A stretch of 58,327 nt of DNA from Brevundimonas naejangsanensis DSM 23858 (GCF_000421705.1 NZ_ATXN01000009.1:1-58327), one strand, 5' to 3'; numbered from the stretch's first letter, positions 26,364 to 35,875 are shown. Notes: generated by a model not told the origin, from the letters alone. A program made the numbers and translations.

Positions 26364-29188
26364 CAACCCATTTCCTCGCTGCCATGCTGCGAAGTGGCCT
26401 CATAGGACCTTTCACCAAGCAGTTCCTCAAAATTTACCCGGGGCAAGGATTCCAGCTTGCCGGATGGCGAAGCGTTGAAAAGGCGCGCGCCTGATGCGTG
26501 AATTGCCTCCTGCAGATTGGCGAACGCCACATTGACCGCTTCAGCGCCGGTGCCGCCCGGTCGGAAATTAGCCAAGCGCTCTCGTTCTTTGGCCCCCCCT
26601 CCGTAAAAGTGCGTCGTAGGGCCGTCGTAGTCGAGATCCACTCCGATGATATAAATTTCTTTGTAGCCAAGCAGATGCGCGATCTGAGCGGCGACTATCA
26701 CAACCGTCTCGCCACGGTTAAGGGTCCATCGACCGTGCGCAAACGGGGCAAGAGAAAGCTTTAGACCGGAACTTCCGTAAGGAATGGCGTCATCGATGAC
26801 TTTGCCGCGCCAAAGGCAGTTGCTGCCGATGAACGCCTGCTTGACTAGTCGCGTATCAGCATAAAGTTCCTGCCAGTGGCTCTTATAAACAAGGGCGTCT
26901 CCGATCACCAGATAATCTGGGCAAGGCAAGCCGAGTTCCATCGAACGCAGTCCGCGATTAACGCAGAACAGAGTCTCGCCTTCCAGAAGATGAAGCGGAA
27001 GCGTCGCGAGCGAAGGCGCATTGCCAACGATGAAGCACCGCCCGCCCTCCACCGCGGGGGGCATCGAATTATCGAACTCCAAGCAATACAGCGTGCGCCA
27101 GTCCGCGAGCGCGCGAGCAACGCCGCTATGCTCGAGGCGGCGCGCAGCAGCTTCCAAGCGCACCACAATGTCTTCACAAGTCGGCAGCCTAAGCATGATC
27201 GAATCTAGAATGGACAGAACATACTGATCGTTGCCGCTATCCTTCATCAGGTTAAGGAATTCGACAATGACCCCCTCTGCCTCATGCTTTCGGCCTCGTC
27301 CCATGAGAAAGTCAGCCTTGAAGCGAGCGAACGTCCAGGCGGCCGAGGGCTTGGTTGGGTCGAAATTCTCGAAGGTCGCCCCTGCCATTAGCTTTTCAAG
27401 AGGCTCCCACGAGCGTCGTTGTAGGAAGAAGCGGGCTATTTCCGCTCTTGTCCCCAAATCGAGATCGCCACCCGTCTCAATTAATTCCAGATACTCACTG
27501 TGCGTAACCTCGCCCGCCCTGGCGTCGAGCAAATTGGCCAAGGACCGCGCCACAACCCGGCCGTCATAGATAGCCGAAACCCGCACCACCAAGTCATTGA
27601 TCTCGGGCGGTAGGAATGTTTCAGGGCGATCATGGACTTGTATAATCCTGTACAGCCACCGCAGACTTGATACCCCCTTCGCCCTCGGAAGTCGTACCTT
27701 CAGCGAAGCGCTTAATAGATCCGCCAATACGGCATAGTCGTTCCGTCTATGCGCGATCTCAGTTTGGGCCCGCAGCCAAAGGCTATCTTTCCCAAACCGC
27801 TCCACATACTCGCCAACCACGCCCTCCGCTTCATCAAATCGAGAGCTTTCGATCAATGCCTCGATGAGGAGAGTGTAGGAGGTTGGCGAGTCGTACTTGT
27901 CGATCAAACGCCGCAGCCACCAAATGCTTGCGCTTTGTCGTCCATTCTGGATCAGCAACTGACAGATGCGCTCGACAGCCTGAAGCGGATAAAAACGCCG
28001 CGCCTTACGAGCGAAACTAGCTGCTTTCACGTGGTTCACGGCGCTGAACAAGGCCGCCAACGTCACATAGGCTATGCCTTGCGACTGGCTAGGGCCCATA
28101 GCCTGAGTTTCCTCTATGGTTTTGTTCAGACCCAGCCGATAGATCCAGTTCGTCGGCATCTGCCCACAACGAGACGGTTCCTGAGCTTCAACCCTCTTCC
28201 AACGCTCAAGCACGATGGGCCATGCCCCCTGCTCCAGCGCGATTTCAGCATTGAGAAGAAGCAAGTCGACGTTGTCGGGATGAACTGCCAGTTGCTGCGT
28301 ACATAGACGCTCCGCACCAACCGAGTCTCCTCCCTTGATCAAGGACTTGGCGGCACTAACAAAGAACCTGATCTGGTCGGGACCTTGACGAAGCTCGGCG
28401 CCTTGGACCCAGTATTGGGATGCGGCAGCCCAGTCGCCTTGAGCGTCAGCAGCCAAAGCTAAGGCTCGCCACAACAGCCCGCTTCTCGGCGAATGAGCGA
28501 CACCTTCCTCAGCGAGCGCTCGAGCGCCGTTAACATCGCCCACATGAATCAAGGCTTCACAGATTGACGCCTGTAGGCCCCTCGGTCGCTCACCGCCAGC
28601 GTCCGTAGCGCGCTCCCAACGCGCGACAGCTTCCACCCAATGCCGCCGAACATAGGCAAGCCTGCAATATTCGAAAAGCAGGGCCGCCGAATTGGGAGCC
28701 CCGCTCAGTCCATCTCGGATCGCCGTTTCAGCTCGGACCCAGTCCCCCATCTCGGCGTACGCCTTGCTCAAGCCTAAATAAGGCTCGACACGCAGATTTA
28801 ATACATGTTCCCAGGCCGCCTTCGCCTTTTCCCATTCTCCTCGAACAGCCGCTTCGCGCGCGCTCTTGGTGCTGGTTTCGGCAGAGCCGTTAAGGACGGG
28901 TTTTGTCGAGCCCGCCGACGACTTCGAGCGCGGCAAGGATCCGGATCGCGCTTCAAAGTGTAAGAGTGGGTTAGTTCCGAGAGCCAGCGCATCAGGGTTT
29001 CGGCGCACGTAGTCTGCCGCATCGAAACTCGCACTCGGGCTATAACCGAGCGACGCCCCTAAAAACACATAGTGTTCAGCCGGACTCATGCCCGATCGAA
29101 CTACTTCTTTATATTTACGCCTATACCAATCATCATCAAACAGATCGGACGAACGAATAAGATCAACTTGTTTGTCAAAGTTATGCAT
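26363..29188 (-). CDS. large TPR protein with C-terminal DUF115/Maf-like domain
   Basis: The protein is 941 residues. The N-terminus (LIRSSDLFDDDWYRRKY, HYVFLGASLGYSPS, YVRRNPDALALG, NPLLHF) is a repeat found at the start of many polysaccharide glycosyltransferases. Residues ~105-640 are helical TPR-like repeats (e.g. PYLGLSKAYAEMGDWVRAET). The C-terminal ~220 residues hold a Rossmann-like module with RCFIVGNAPSLATLPLHLLE, FCVNRGLRSMELGLPCPDY, YKEIYIIGVDLDYDGPTTHF and EAIHASGARLFNASPSGKL. The GNAPS loop and GxDxxY strand match the DUF115/MptE-like and GT42-like fold. It may transfer a sugar of the capsule, but no activity is proven. The start is ATG at 29188; a TTG one codon earlier is also in frame. 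The stop overlaps the phosphatase gene. Confidence 0.75.
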   Translation of the reverse strand: MHNFDKQVDLIRSSDLFDDDWYRRKYKEVVRSGMSPAEHYVFLGASLGYSPSASFDAADYVRRNPDALALGTNPLLHFEARSGSLPRSKSSAGSTKPVLNGSAETSTKSAREAAVRGEWEKAKAAWEHVLNLRVEPYLGLSKAYAEMGDWVRAETAIRDGLSGAPNSAALLFEYCRLAYVRRHWVEAVARWERATDAGGERPRGLQASICEALIHVGDVNGARALAEEGVAHSPRSGLLWRALALAADAQGDWAAASQYWVQGAELRQGPDQIRFFVSAAKSLIKGGDSVGAERLCTQQLAVHPDNVDLLLLNAEIALEQGAWPIVLERWKRVEAQEPSRCGQMPTNWIYRLGLNKTIEETQAMGPSQSQGIAYVTLAALFSAVNHVKAASFARKARRFYPLQAVERICQLLIQNGRQSASIWWLRRLIDKYDSPTSYTLLIEALIESSRFDEAEGVVGEYVERFGKDSLWLRAQTEIAHRRNDYAVLADLLSASLKVRLPRAKGVSSLRWLYRIIQVHDRPETFLPPEINDLVVRVSAIYDGRVVARSLANLLDARAGEVTHSEYLELIETGGDLDLGTRAEIARFFLQRRSWEPLEKLMAGATFENFDPTKPSAAWTFARFKADFLMGRGRKHEAEGVIVEFLNLMKDSGNDQYVLSILDSIMLRLPTCEDIVVRLEAAARRLEHSGVARALADWRTLYCLEFDNSMPPAVEGGRCFIVGNAPSLATLPLHLLEGETLFCVNRGLRSMELGLPCPDYLVIGDALVYKSHWQELYADTRLVKQAFIGSNCLWRGKVIDDAIPYGSSGLKLSLAPFAHGRWTLNRGETVVIVAAQIAHLLGYKEIYIIGVDLDYDGPTTHFYGGGAKERERLANFRPGGTGAEAVNVAFANLQEAIHASGARLFNASPSGKLESLPRVNFEELLGERSYEATSQHGSEEMG

Positions 29189-29316
29189 CAATAATACCTA
29201 GACAGGACGCGGAGGTGCGACTTTAAAAAAAATCGTCACAGAAGCACCGACCCTCGAAGCCCATGCCAACCTCACTTGCACGACCGCCTTTGGGAATAGC
29301 GGCAGGACACCGTGTG

Positions 29317-29757
29317 TCAACTCAGTCTTTCAATTCGAGCGCCCAGGAAATCGAACCGTCCCCCTAACGAGCTCTCGATCATCACCACACGGAGTTCAGT
29401 CTTGGACCCTTTGGTCCAGGCATGTTCCGTCTCGAACTCAAAAACGCCCTCTCGTCCAGGGCAGAATTCGTGCCGGACGAAATCCGCCACCGCTCCGAAC
29501 TCGAAATAATACTTGTGTCGACACGACCACTTGTCAAAAATTAGACGAGAGGTTGCGCGCCAACGTCCTGCCGGAAGCACGTCATACGGCCCCCATACAA
29601 GATGGCGTGCTCGACCCGCGACGTTCATTCTGTGCAACACATCCCGCGTCTCTGCCTCACGCATATCGTAGCGAAAGCGTTCTGGCGGCCAGTTCAAAAT
29701 AGCGCCCGGCGGGATCGTCTTTTTCTTGGGAGGCGAAATCAGACTGCTTTCAGCCAT
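29317..29757 (-). CDS. small beta-sandwich protein of the capsule locus
   Basis: This 146-residue protein has no signal peptide and no catalytic motif that I recognise. It is beta-rich: RHLVWGPYDVLPAGRWRATS begins a segment of alternating strands running to the C-terminus. The pattern WGPYxxLPAGxWxxxxRLxFD is closely matched by YGPFxxVPPGxWxxxxRI in the C-terminal domain of the KpsS-like protein at 16863-19130. It is probably a carbohydrate-binding-type module, present alone here. Its ATG overlaps the last 19 bases of kpsT, so it is translated with the exporter genes. The 128 bases downstream before the next gene hold no obvious terminator. Confidence 0.65.
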   Translation of the reverse strand: MAESSLISPPKKKTIPPGAILNWPPERFRYDMREAETRDVLHRMNVAGRARHLVWGPYDVLPAGRWRATSRLIFDKWSCRHKYYFEFGAVADFVRHEFCPGREGVFEFETEHAWTKGSKTELRVVMIESSLGGRFDFLGARIERLS

Positions 29758-30422
29758 GCGTATATATCCACTGCTTCTTCCACGTCGTGGAAAATACGCG
29801 CCTGTCCGCTTTCTATAAGCAGGGCGCGATCACAGATTTTCGTAATGAGCGTGGTATTATGAGAGGCGATCATGAAAGCCCGATCCGCCCGTTTCTTAAA
29901 AAGCTCTTCGTTGCATTTTTTCTGAAAGCGCGCGTCTCCGACCGCAACAAGCTCGTCGACCAAGTAACAGTCAAACTCGATGGCAAGAGAAAGGCCAAAT
30001 GCAAGTCGAGCTCGCATGCCCGAAGAGTAATGCTTGGCCGGCTCCTTGAGCGCGTGCCCAAGCTCAGCGAAATCGTCTACTCTAGCCAGGGTTTCCTGAT
30101 AGTCGCGCTCATATAGGCGAGACAGGAAACGTATATTGTCCAATCCGCTTAGACTACCCTGAAACCCGCCAGCAAATCCGATCGGCCAGGACGAACTCAT
30201 TCGCCAATCAATGCTGCCCTCACTCGCCGGGAGAGCCCCCCCCAGCATCTTAATCAGAGTTGATTTCCCCTGACCGTTTCGCCCGAGAATAGCCAGCCTC
30301 CCATTGCGCTCTAGGTCAAAATCGAGCCCGCTAAAAAGAGTGCGATCGGCATGGCGATATGCCTTGGCCAACCCTCTGACCCTAAGGCCTATCGGATCCG
30401 GAGAAGGAGAGAGATCGGTCAC
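29739..30422 (-). CDS. kpsT: capsule polysaccharide ABC transporter, ATP-binding subunit
   Basis: This 227-residue ATPase energises capsule export through the inner membrane with the KpsM-type permease. It has Walker A GRNGQGKST, the signature YSSGMRARLAFGLS, Walker B CYLVDELVAVGD and the switch histidine in IASHN. The GFAGGFQGSLSGLDNIRFL segment is typical of KpsT-class polysaccharide exporters. GTG at 30422 overlaps the kpsE stop by 4 bases (GTGA) and is preferred. A longer frame to 30452 would run back into kpsE. Confidence 0.93.
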   Translation of the reverse strand: MTDLSPSPDPIGLRVRGLAKAYRHADRTLFSGLDFDLERNGRLAILGRNGQGKSTLIKMLGGALPASEGSIDWRMSSSWPIGFAGGFQGSLSGLDNIRFLSRLYERDYQETLARVDDFAELGHALKEPAKHYSSGMRARLAFGLSLAIEFDCYLVDELVAVGDARFQKKCNEELFKKRADRAFMIASHNTTLITKICDRALLIESGQARIFHDVEEAVDIYAWLKAV

Positions 30423-31603
30423 TCTTGACGATGCTCGCGCAATCCAGCCCACAGGAGCCGTCCTAAGAGATAGACGCCCAAGCTACTGAGGAAGATAATC
30501 AAGATCGCCCGCGCCCGCCGGGGTTCGGTGGGCATGTCCGCAAGGTTCGGCTCAACAATGCGGTCTAGATAGAGCTTCTGGCGACGCACATCCTGCCGTG
30601 CAGTCACGAGCGCCGCAGATGCTTCCGTCAAGGCCCGATCAGCAAGTTCCTTCTGCAACATCAAGCCCTCATAGGTAGACACCTTTGGTGCAAGAGACCC
30701 TGAAGCACCAGCCAGATCGGAACGCGCGGCTGCTATCTGCGAATTATAGGCCTCAATGCGCCCTTGAAGTGCGGGGATCTGGGGACTCTGTGGCGCACTC
30801 TGCTGCAGCTGAGCTAGCTCAGCACGCAGCTGGGCCGCGGCTACCAATAGGCCAGATACAAGCTGACTAGACTCAGCCGCCGCCATTTGCGGATCGATAA
30901 AGCGTTCCTTGTTTCGGAAGTTCGTTAGCAATTGCTGAACTTCCGCATGACGGGCCGTCGCCTCAGTCACAGCAAGTTCTGCATCCCTCACAGCATCAGC
31001 AGCAGCTCTTTCATTCAGACGGTTCACAAGATCTTCACCGGACGACAAAAGCGCCCTGCTAATCGTCTGAGCATCCTGAGCCGTGAAAGCTTGGACTCGA
31101 AGCGTGGTGATGCCGCTGCCTCCATTATAGCTGACGGATACATAGCGTCTCAAAACATCATACTGAGCTTCATCGGAAGGCGATACGAATGGCGCCGGAT
31201 AACGGGAGAATAGATCGACGCCTTTTCGACCGAACACTGCCGAAAAGTCGAACTTCGTGTTCAGCGCCGCGGCCGCGTCGCGTGAACTCATGTACTCTTG
31301 GATTGCAAAAGAGTCGGCGACACCCGCCGACAAACCAACATTTTGGAGCATCAACCCGAGATTACTAGGACGCGCCTCATCCGTTTTGCGCACCACAAAG
31401 TGAGCTTCGGATACGTAACGCGGCGTCGCGATCAACCCCCAATAGAGAGCGCCCAGAACTGTAGGCAGCAAGACCACCAAGGCGAACGACAAGGAGATAC
31501 GCCGCAGCGCCGCGAACCGTGAACGACGAGCACCGGACGCCCCCTCAACGGGGCCAATATAACGCAACTGTTCAGTCATAGTGACCGTCGATCCTCGAGG
31601 CAT
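30419..31603 (-). CDS. kpsE: capsule export inner-membrane/periplasmic protein (PCP-3 type)
   Basis: This polysaccharide co-polymerase-like adaptor links the KpsMT exporter to the outer-membrane channel. It is 394 residues, with a membrane segment at ~37-57 (LSFALVVLLPTVLGALYWGL), the conserved TPRYVSEAHFVVR just after it, a long periplasmic coiled-coil region (~190-350) and a second membrane segment near the C-terminus (ILIIFLSSLGVYLLGRLL). This is the KpsE/CtrB layout. ATG at 31603 shares one base with the kpsM stop (TAATG). An in-frame ATG at 31579 has GAGGA upstream and may be the real start. Confidence 0.9.
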   Translation of the reverse strand: MPRGSTVTMTEQLRYIGPVEGASGARRSRFAALRRISLSFALVVLLPTVLGALYWGLIATPRYVSEAHFVVRKTDEARPSNLGLMLQNVGLSAGVADSFAIQEYMSSRDAAAALNTKFDFSAVFGRKGVDLFSRYPAPFVSPSDEAQYDVLRRYVSVSYNGGSGITTLRVQAFTAQDAQTISRALLSSGEDLVNRLNERAAADAVRDAELAVTEATARHAEVQQLLTNFRNKERFIDPQMAAAESSQLVSGLLVAAAQLRAELAQLQQSAPQSPQIPALQGRIEAYNSQIAAARSDLAGASGSLAPKVSTYEGLMLQKELADRALTEASAALVTARQDVRRQKLYLDRIVEPNLADMPTEPRRARAILIIFLSSLGVYLLGRLLWAGLREHRQE

Positions 31604-32412
31604 TAGTCAACATCGACATAGCCTTCTGCGTTCTTGATAAGAAGCAATCCCGCGAGCATCAAAGCAAGAGCACACGAGATCGCATAGCCAGTTCTGAAAT
31701 GAGTAGTGACTTGGCCGCCAAATACTCCGGCTCGCACCATTTCAATAGCATTTGGGAATGGGACTAGCAGGTAGGTTTCACGCACGGCCACAGGAAGCCA
31801 ATCGATCATGAAAAATACCCCTGAAAGAGGGATCAACGAATAGCTTAGGAGAGGCACGATGCGCTCCATGACGTCCGACCGCATCGCCAGCCCCGAGAAT
31901 ACGAATCCTGTCCCAGTAGCCATGAACCACATCAGAGCCCAGCCGCCATAAAGCAATATATAATCGTGCGGAACAGTGACCTGTTGAAAGAGAAGAAGCA
32001 AAAGATAGACGAGCAAAAACGCTGCCGTCGCCCCCGCGAATTCCAGCACAGCTCGCGCTAGATAAAAATGCAAGGGCCCCAAGGCCCGATGATAGAGCAG
32101 GCCGAGATTAGCGCTGACAGCATTCAGGCTGAAGCTGATACTGTGCCGCAATAGGATGAGACACATGTAGCCCGACATGGCGAAGGCAGCCACATTCACA
32201 CCATGTGCGCTATGGCTACGGATAAATGTCCATATCAGAATAACGCCGACGCAAAATAGAAGCGGCTCACCTACGACCCAAAGGAAGCCAATCCCCCGAC
32301 GTCCATAACGCGTGGCCATCTCGCGCATCATTAATGCGCCGATGATGTTCGCCTGGCGAACAATGAAGGAGCGACCCATGCCTAGTGAAGTTTCATCAAT
32401 AACGCCAAGCAT
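31603..32412 (-). CDS. kpsM: capsule polysaccharide ABC transporter, permease subunit
   Basis: This ABC-2-type permease of 269 residues has about six membrane spans. It carries family features such as REMATRYGRRGIGFLWVVGEPL near residue 30 and the loop PLSGVFFMIDWLPVAVRETYLLVPFPNAIE. With KpsT it moves the finished lipid-linked capsule chain across the inner membrane. It is the first gene of the minus-strand capsule operon. The ATG follows AGGAGG at ideal spacing. The ~50 bases between it and the putA terminator must hold the operon promoter, though no clear -35/-10 pair is visible. Confidence 0.93.
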   Translation of the reverse strand: MLGVIDETSLGMGRSFIVRQANIIGALMMREMATRYGRRGIGFLWVVGEPLLFCVGVILIWTFIRSHSAHGVNVAAFAMSGYMCLILLRHSISFSLNAVSANLGLLYHRALGPLHFYLARAVLEFAGATAAFLLVYLLLLLFQQVTVPHDYILLYGGWALMWFMATGTGFVFSGLAMRSDVMERIVPLLSYSLIPLSGVFFMIDWLPVAVRETYLLVPFPNAIEMVRAGVFGGQVTTHFRTGYAISCALALMLAGLLLIKNAEGYVDVD

Positions 32413-32463
32413 CTGGCCTCCTGAGTGGGAGGCATGATGTTGCCGCCGCGCGCAAACATAAAC

Positions 32464-32496
32464 GGCGCTTGGCGGGAAGCAAGCCCGCCAAGCGCC
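32464..32496 (-). terminator. intrinsic terminator of putA
   Basis: Perfect 13-bp arms GGCGCTTGGCGGG/CCCGCCAAGCGCC surround a 7-base loop, followed on the minus strand by GTTTATGTTTG. It lies 8 bases after the putA stop and separates putA from the capsule operon. Confidence 0.85.
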
Positions 32497-32504
32497 TGAT
32501 GCGC

Positions 32505-35500
32505 TTACAGGTTCAGCAGGGCCGGGTCTCCGCCCTGGGCGGCGATGTTGATGCTGATGGCCTTTTCCGCGGCGTAGCGGATCAGGCTGTTGGGCCCGCC
32601 GGCCTTGGGGCCGGTGCCGGACAGGCCCTCGCCGCCAAAGGGCTGGACGCCGACCACCGCGCCGATGATCGAGCGGTTGACGTAGACGTTGCCCGCCGGG
32701 ACCAGTTCCATCACTTCCTTGGCGAAGGCGTCGATACGGCTGTGGACGCCCAGCGTCAGGCCGAAGCCGCGCGCGGCCAGCTTGCCCGCCACCGTCTCCA
32801 GATCCTTCGGCTCATAACGGTAGACGTGCAGGATCGGGCCGAAGACTTCGCGTTCCAGGAAGTCCGGGGTCGGGATTTCGGCGATGACCGGGGCGAACAG
32901 ATCGCCCTTGTCGGCGCCCGCCGGCAGTTCGGCGCGAGCGATGATCTTGGCTTCCCTGGACAGGCGCTCGACGTGGGCTTCCAGGTTGACGCGGCTTTCG
33001 GCGTCGATCACCGGGCCGACGTCGGTCCTGGCGTCGGTCGGATCGCCCAGCACCTGGGCGGCCAGGGCGCCCTTCAGGCCCTCGATCAGGGCGTCGGCCG
33101 AATCCTTGGGCGCGTAAAGGATGCGCAGGGCCGAGCAACGCTGACCGGCCGAGCCGAAGGCCGACAGGATGACGTCGTCGATGATCTGTTCCTTCAGCGC
33201 CGTGGTGTCGACGAACATGCCGTTCAGGCCGCCCGTCTCGGCGATGAACGGGATGATGGCGCCCGGACGCGCGGCCAGGCCGCGGTTGATGGCGTTGGCG
33301 GTGTCGGTGCCGCCGGTGAAGGCCACGCCGTCGATACCCGGATGGTTGGTCAGGGCGACGCCGACCGTCTCGCCGCGACCCGGGACCAGGGCCAGCAGGT
33401 CGGGGTTCAGACCGGCCTTGTAGTAGAGGCGCACGGCTTCGGCGGCGATCAGCGGCGTCTGCTCGGCGGGCTTGGCCACCACGGCGTTGCCGGCGGCCAG
33501 GGCGGCCGCGATCTGGCCAGTAAAGATGGCCAGGGGGAAGTTCCACGGGCTGATGGCGGCGAAGACGCCGCGGCCATGCAGGACCAGTTCGTTGGTCTCG
33601 CCGGTCGGGCCCTTCAGGGTCTGGCGGCCGCCGAAGTCGCGCTCGGCCAGCTGGGCGTAGTAGCGGCAGAAGTCGGCGGCTTCGCGCACCTCGGCCACGC
33701 CGTCGTTCAGCGTCTTGCCCGCTTCACGCGACAGCAGGGCGACCAGACGGTCGAGGTCGGCTTCGAGCGCGTCGGCCATGGCGCGCAGGACGGGCGCGCG
33801 GCCCGCGCCGCCCAGACGGTCCCAGGCGACCTGGGCCTCGGCGGCGGCGTTGACTGCGGCGTCGACGTCCTCGACCGAGGCCTCGGAGACGTGGCCCAGC
33901 ACGCGGCTGCGGTCATAGGGATTGGTGACGTCCTGCGGGTTCACGCCGGCGCGCAGCTTGCCGCCGATGATCGGACCAGCGGTCAGTTTCTCGCTGTCGA
34001 CGCGCTCCAGGGCCGCCGCATGAAGCTCGCGGTCGGAAGCCTGCGAATAGTCGCGGCCGAGGGAGTTCTTGCGGTCACCGTAGATGTTCATGGGCACAGG
34101 GATCTTCGGATGGCGATCGGGCTGGGCCTCGACCGAGGTGATGGGATCGGCGGCTACATCGGCCGCAGGCACGCGCTCGTCCAGCAGGGCGTGGACGAAG
34201 GAGGAGTTGGCGCCGTTTTCCAGCAGGCGGCGCACCAGATACGGCAGCAGTTCTTCGTGGCCGCCGACGGGGGCGTAGGCGCGCACGACCACGTCGCCCC
34301 ACTCGACCTTGGCGCCGTCGTAGAGGGCCTCGCCCATGCCGTGCAGGCGCTGGAACTCGATGGTCACGCCGCGATCGGCGGCCATGCGGTGCACGGCGGC
34401 CAGGGTGTGGGCGTTGTGGGTGGCGAACTGGCAGAAGATGTGGGGAGAGGCCTCGATCAGCGCCTTGGCGCAGACCAGATAGTTCAGGTCGGTCGCCGGC
34501 TTGGTCGTGAACACCGGATAGTCGGTGCGGCCGTTGACCTGAGCCAGCTTGATCTCGGTGTCCCAATAGGCGCCCTTGACCAGACGCACCATCAGGCGAC
34601 GGCCCGAGGACTTGGCCAGTTCGGCCAGCTTGGCCACCGTCTCGGTCGTGCGCTTCTGATAGGCCTGAACGGCCAGGCCCAGGCCCTGCCAGTCGCCCAG
34701 CGCCGGTTCGCGCGCCAGCCGCTCCAGCAGTTTCAGCGACAGGGCCAGACGGTCGGCCTCTTCAGCGTCGATGGTGTAGTTGATGTCGTATTTGGCGGCG
34801 ATCAGCGCCAGACGCAGGATGCGGGGATAAAGCTCCTCCCACACCCGATCTTCCTGCACCGCCTGATAGCGCGGCGAGAGGGCCGACAGCTTGACCGAGA
34901 CGCCGTGGCCGCGCTCGGGGCCTTCGCCCTTGGCGGTCCTGCCCACGGCCTCGATGGCGTCGGCGTAGATCTTTTCATAGCGTTCGGCGTCGGCGGCGGT
35001 GCGGGCGCCCTCGCCCAGCATGTCGAAGCTGCACAGCCAGTTTTCGCGGTCCGAACGCTTCAGCGCCGCCTCGATCGTACGACCGACGACGAACTGCTCG
35101 CCCATGATCTTGACGGCCGTGGCGACGGCCTGACGGATGACCGGCTCGCCCAGACGGCCGGCGATGCGCTTGAGGAAGTTCGGCAGGTCGCTGCGGGCCT
35201 CATCGTCGACGTCGACCAGCTTGCCGGTCAGCATCAGGCCCCAGGTCGAGGCGTTGACGAACAGGCTGTCCGACTGGCCCAGGTGCGAGGCCCAGTCGGC
35301 CGAACCGATCTTCTCGGCGATCAGGCGGTCGCGGGTGTCCGCATCGGGCGTGCGCAGCAGGGCCTCAGCCAGACACATCAGCGCCAGACCTTCGCGGGTG
35401 CCCAGGGAGAACTCCTGCAGGAAGCTTTCGACCACGCCCTGGCGCTTCTGGCTCTTGCGGGCGCTTTCGACCAGGCCGATGGCGTCGTTCAGGACCGCCG

Positions 35501-35615
35501 CGCGACCATCAGGCGTCAGGGGTTCGGCGGCCAGCAGATCGGCCACCACCTCACGTTCGTCCCGGTACTTGTTCCGGTCCAGCTCATCCCAATGGCGAAG
35601 ATCGGTCGGCGTCAT
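32505..35615 (-). CDS. putA: bifunctional proline dehydrogenase / L-glutamate gamma-semialdehyde dehydrogenase
   Basis: This 1036-residue enzyme oxidises proline to glutamate in two steps at the membrane. Residues ~140-440 are the FAD-binding proline dehydrogenase barrel (VRLVKGAYWDTEIK, EFQRLHGMGE). Residues ~510-1000 are the aldehyde dehydrogenase, with FAAISPWNFPLAIF, FIAETGGLNGM and the catalytic cysteine in SAGQRCSALR. The N-terminal ribbon-helix-helix DNA-binding domain of repressor-type PutA is absent, so this one is a catalyst only. ATG at 35615 is preferred: AGGA lies 8 bases upstream, whereas the ATG at 35624 overlaps that site. A strong terminator follows. Confidence 0.96.
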   Translation of the reverse strand: MTPTDLRHWDELDRNKYRDEREVVADLLAAEPLTPDGRAAVLNDAIGLVESARKSQKRQGVVESFLQEFSLGTREGLALMCLAEALLRTPDADTRDRLIAEKIGSADWASHLGQSDSLFVNASTWGLMLTGKLVDVDDEARSDLPNFLKRIAGRLGEPVIRQAVATAVKIMGEQFVVGRTIEAALKRSDRENWLCSFDMLGEGARTAADAERYEKIYADAIEAVGRTAKGEGPERGHGVSVKLSALSPRYQAVQEDRVWEELYPRILRLALIAAKYDINYTIDAEEADRLALSLKLLERLAREPALGDWQGLGLAVQAYQKRTTETVAKLAELAKSSGRRLMVRLVKGAYWDTEIKLAQVNGRTDYPVFTTKPATDLNYLVCAKALIEASPHIFCQFATHNAHTLAAVHRMAADRGVTIEFQRLHGMGEALYDGAKVEWGDVVVRAYAPVGGHEELLPYLVRRLLENGANSSFVHALLDERVPAADVAADPITSVEAQPDRHPKIPVPMNIYGDRKNSLGRDYSQASDRELHAAALERVDSEKLTAGPIIGGKLRAGVNPQDVTNPYDRSRVLGHVSEASVEDVDAAVNAAAEAQVAWDRLGGAGRAPVLRAMADALEADLDRLVALLSREAGKTLNDGVAEVREAADFCRYYAQLAERDFGGRQTLKGPTGETNELVLHGRGVFAAISPWNFPLAIFTGQIAAALAAGNAVVAKPAEQTPLIAAEAVRLYYKAGLNPDLLALVPGRGETVGVALTNHPGIDGVAFTGGTDTANAINRGLAARPGAIIPFIAETGGLNGMFVDTTALKEQIIDDVILSAFGSAGQRCSALRILYAPKDSADALIEGLKGALAAQVLGDPTDARTDVGPVIDAESRVNLEAHVERLSREAKIIARAELPAGADKGDLFAPVIAEIPTPDFLEREVFGPILHVYRYEPKDLETVAGKLAARGFGLTLGVHSRIDAFAKEVMELVPAGNVYVNRSIIGAVVGVQPFGGEGLSGTGPKAGGPNSLIRYAAEKAISINIAAQGGDPALLNL

Positions 35616-35875
35616 GAAATCCATCCTGTGAATTTCCGGATATATGGTCAGTGCGCCCGAATGTGCATCGCATGATCACCCATAACTCCGCGTAAGCTTC
35701 GGGATACGCTCGTCATTCCAGGGGAAACCGGCGCCCGGACAGGGGCGCGCGCGGAGATGATCATTTACCGAGAGCAAAACCCTCTGCACAGAGCATTATC
35801 ATGCCGTCTCGCCTTCGTCATGCGGAGCGTCTAGAAGTTTCACCTTCGCGAACGGCTCAAGGCCCTATCGACTTC

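Noticed and set aside
32469..35675. A 1068-codon open frame on the plus strand opposite putA
   Set aside because: It is the exact antisense of putA, low in hydrophobic-core pattern and rich in Gly/Gln/His/Asp/Arg, as expected from high third-position GC on the other strand. PutA has all catalytic motifs.
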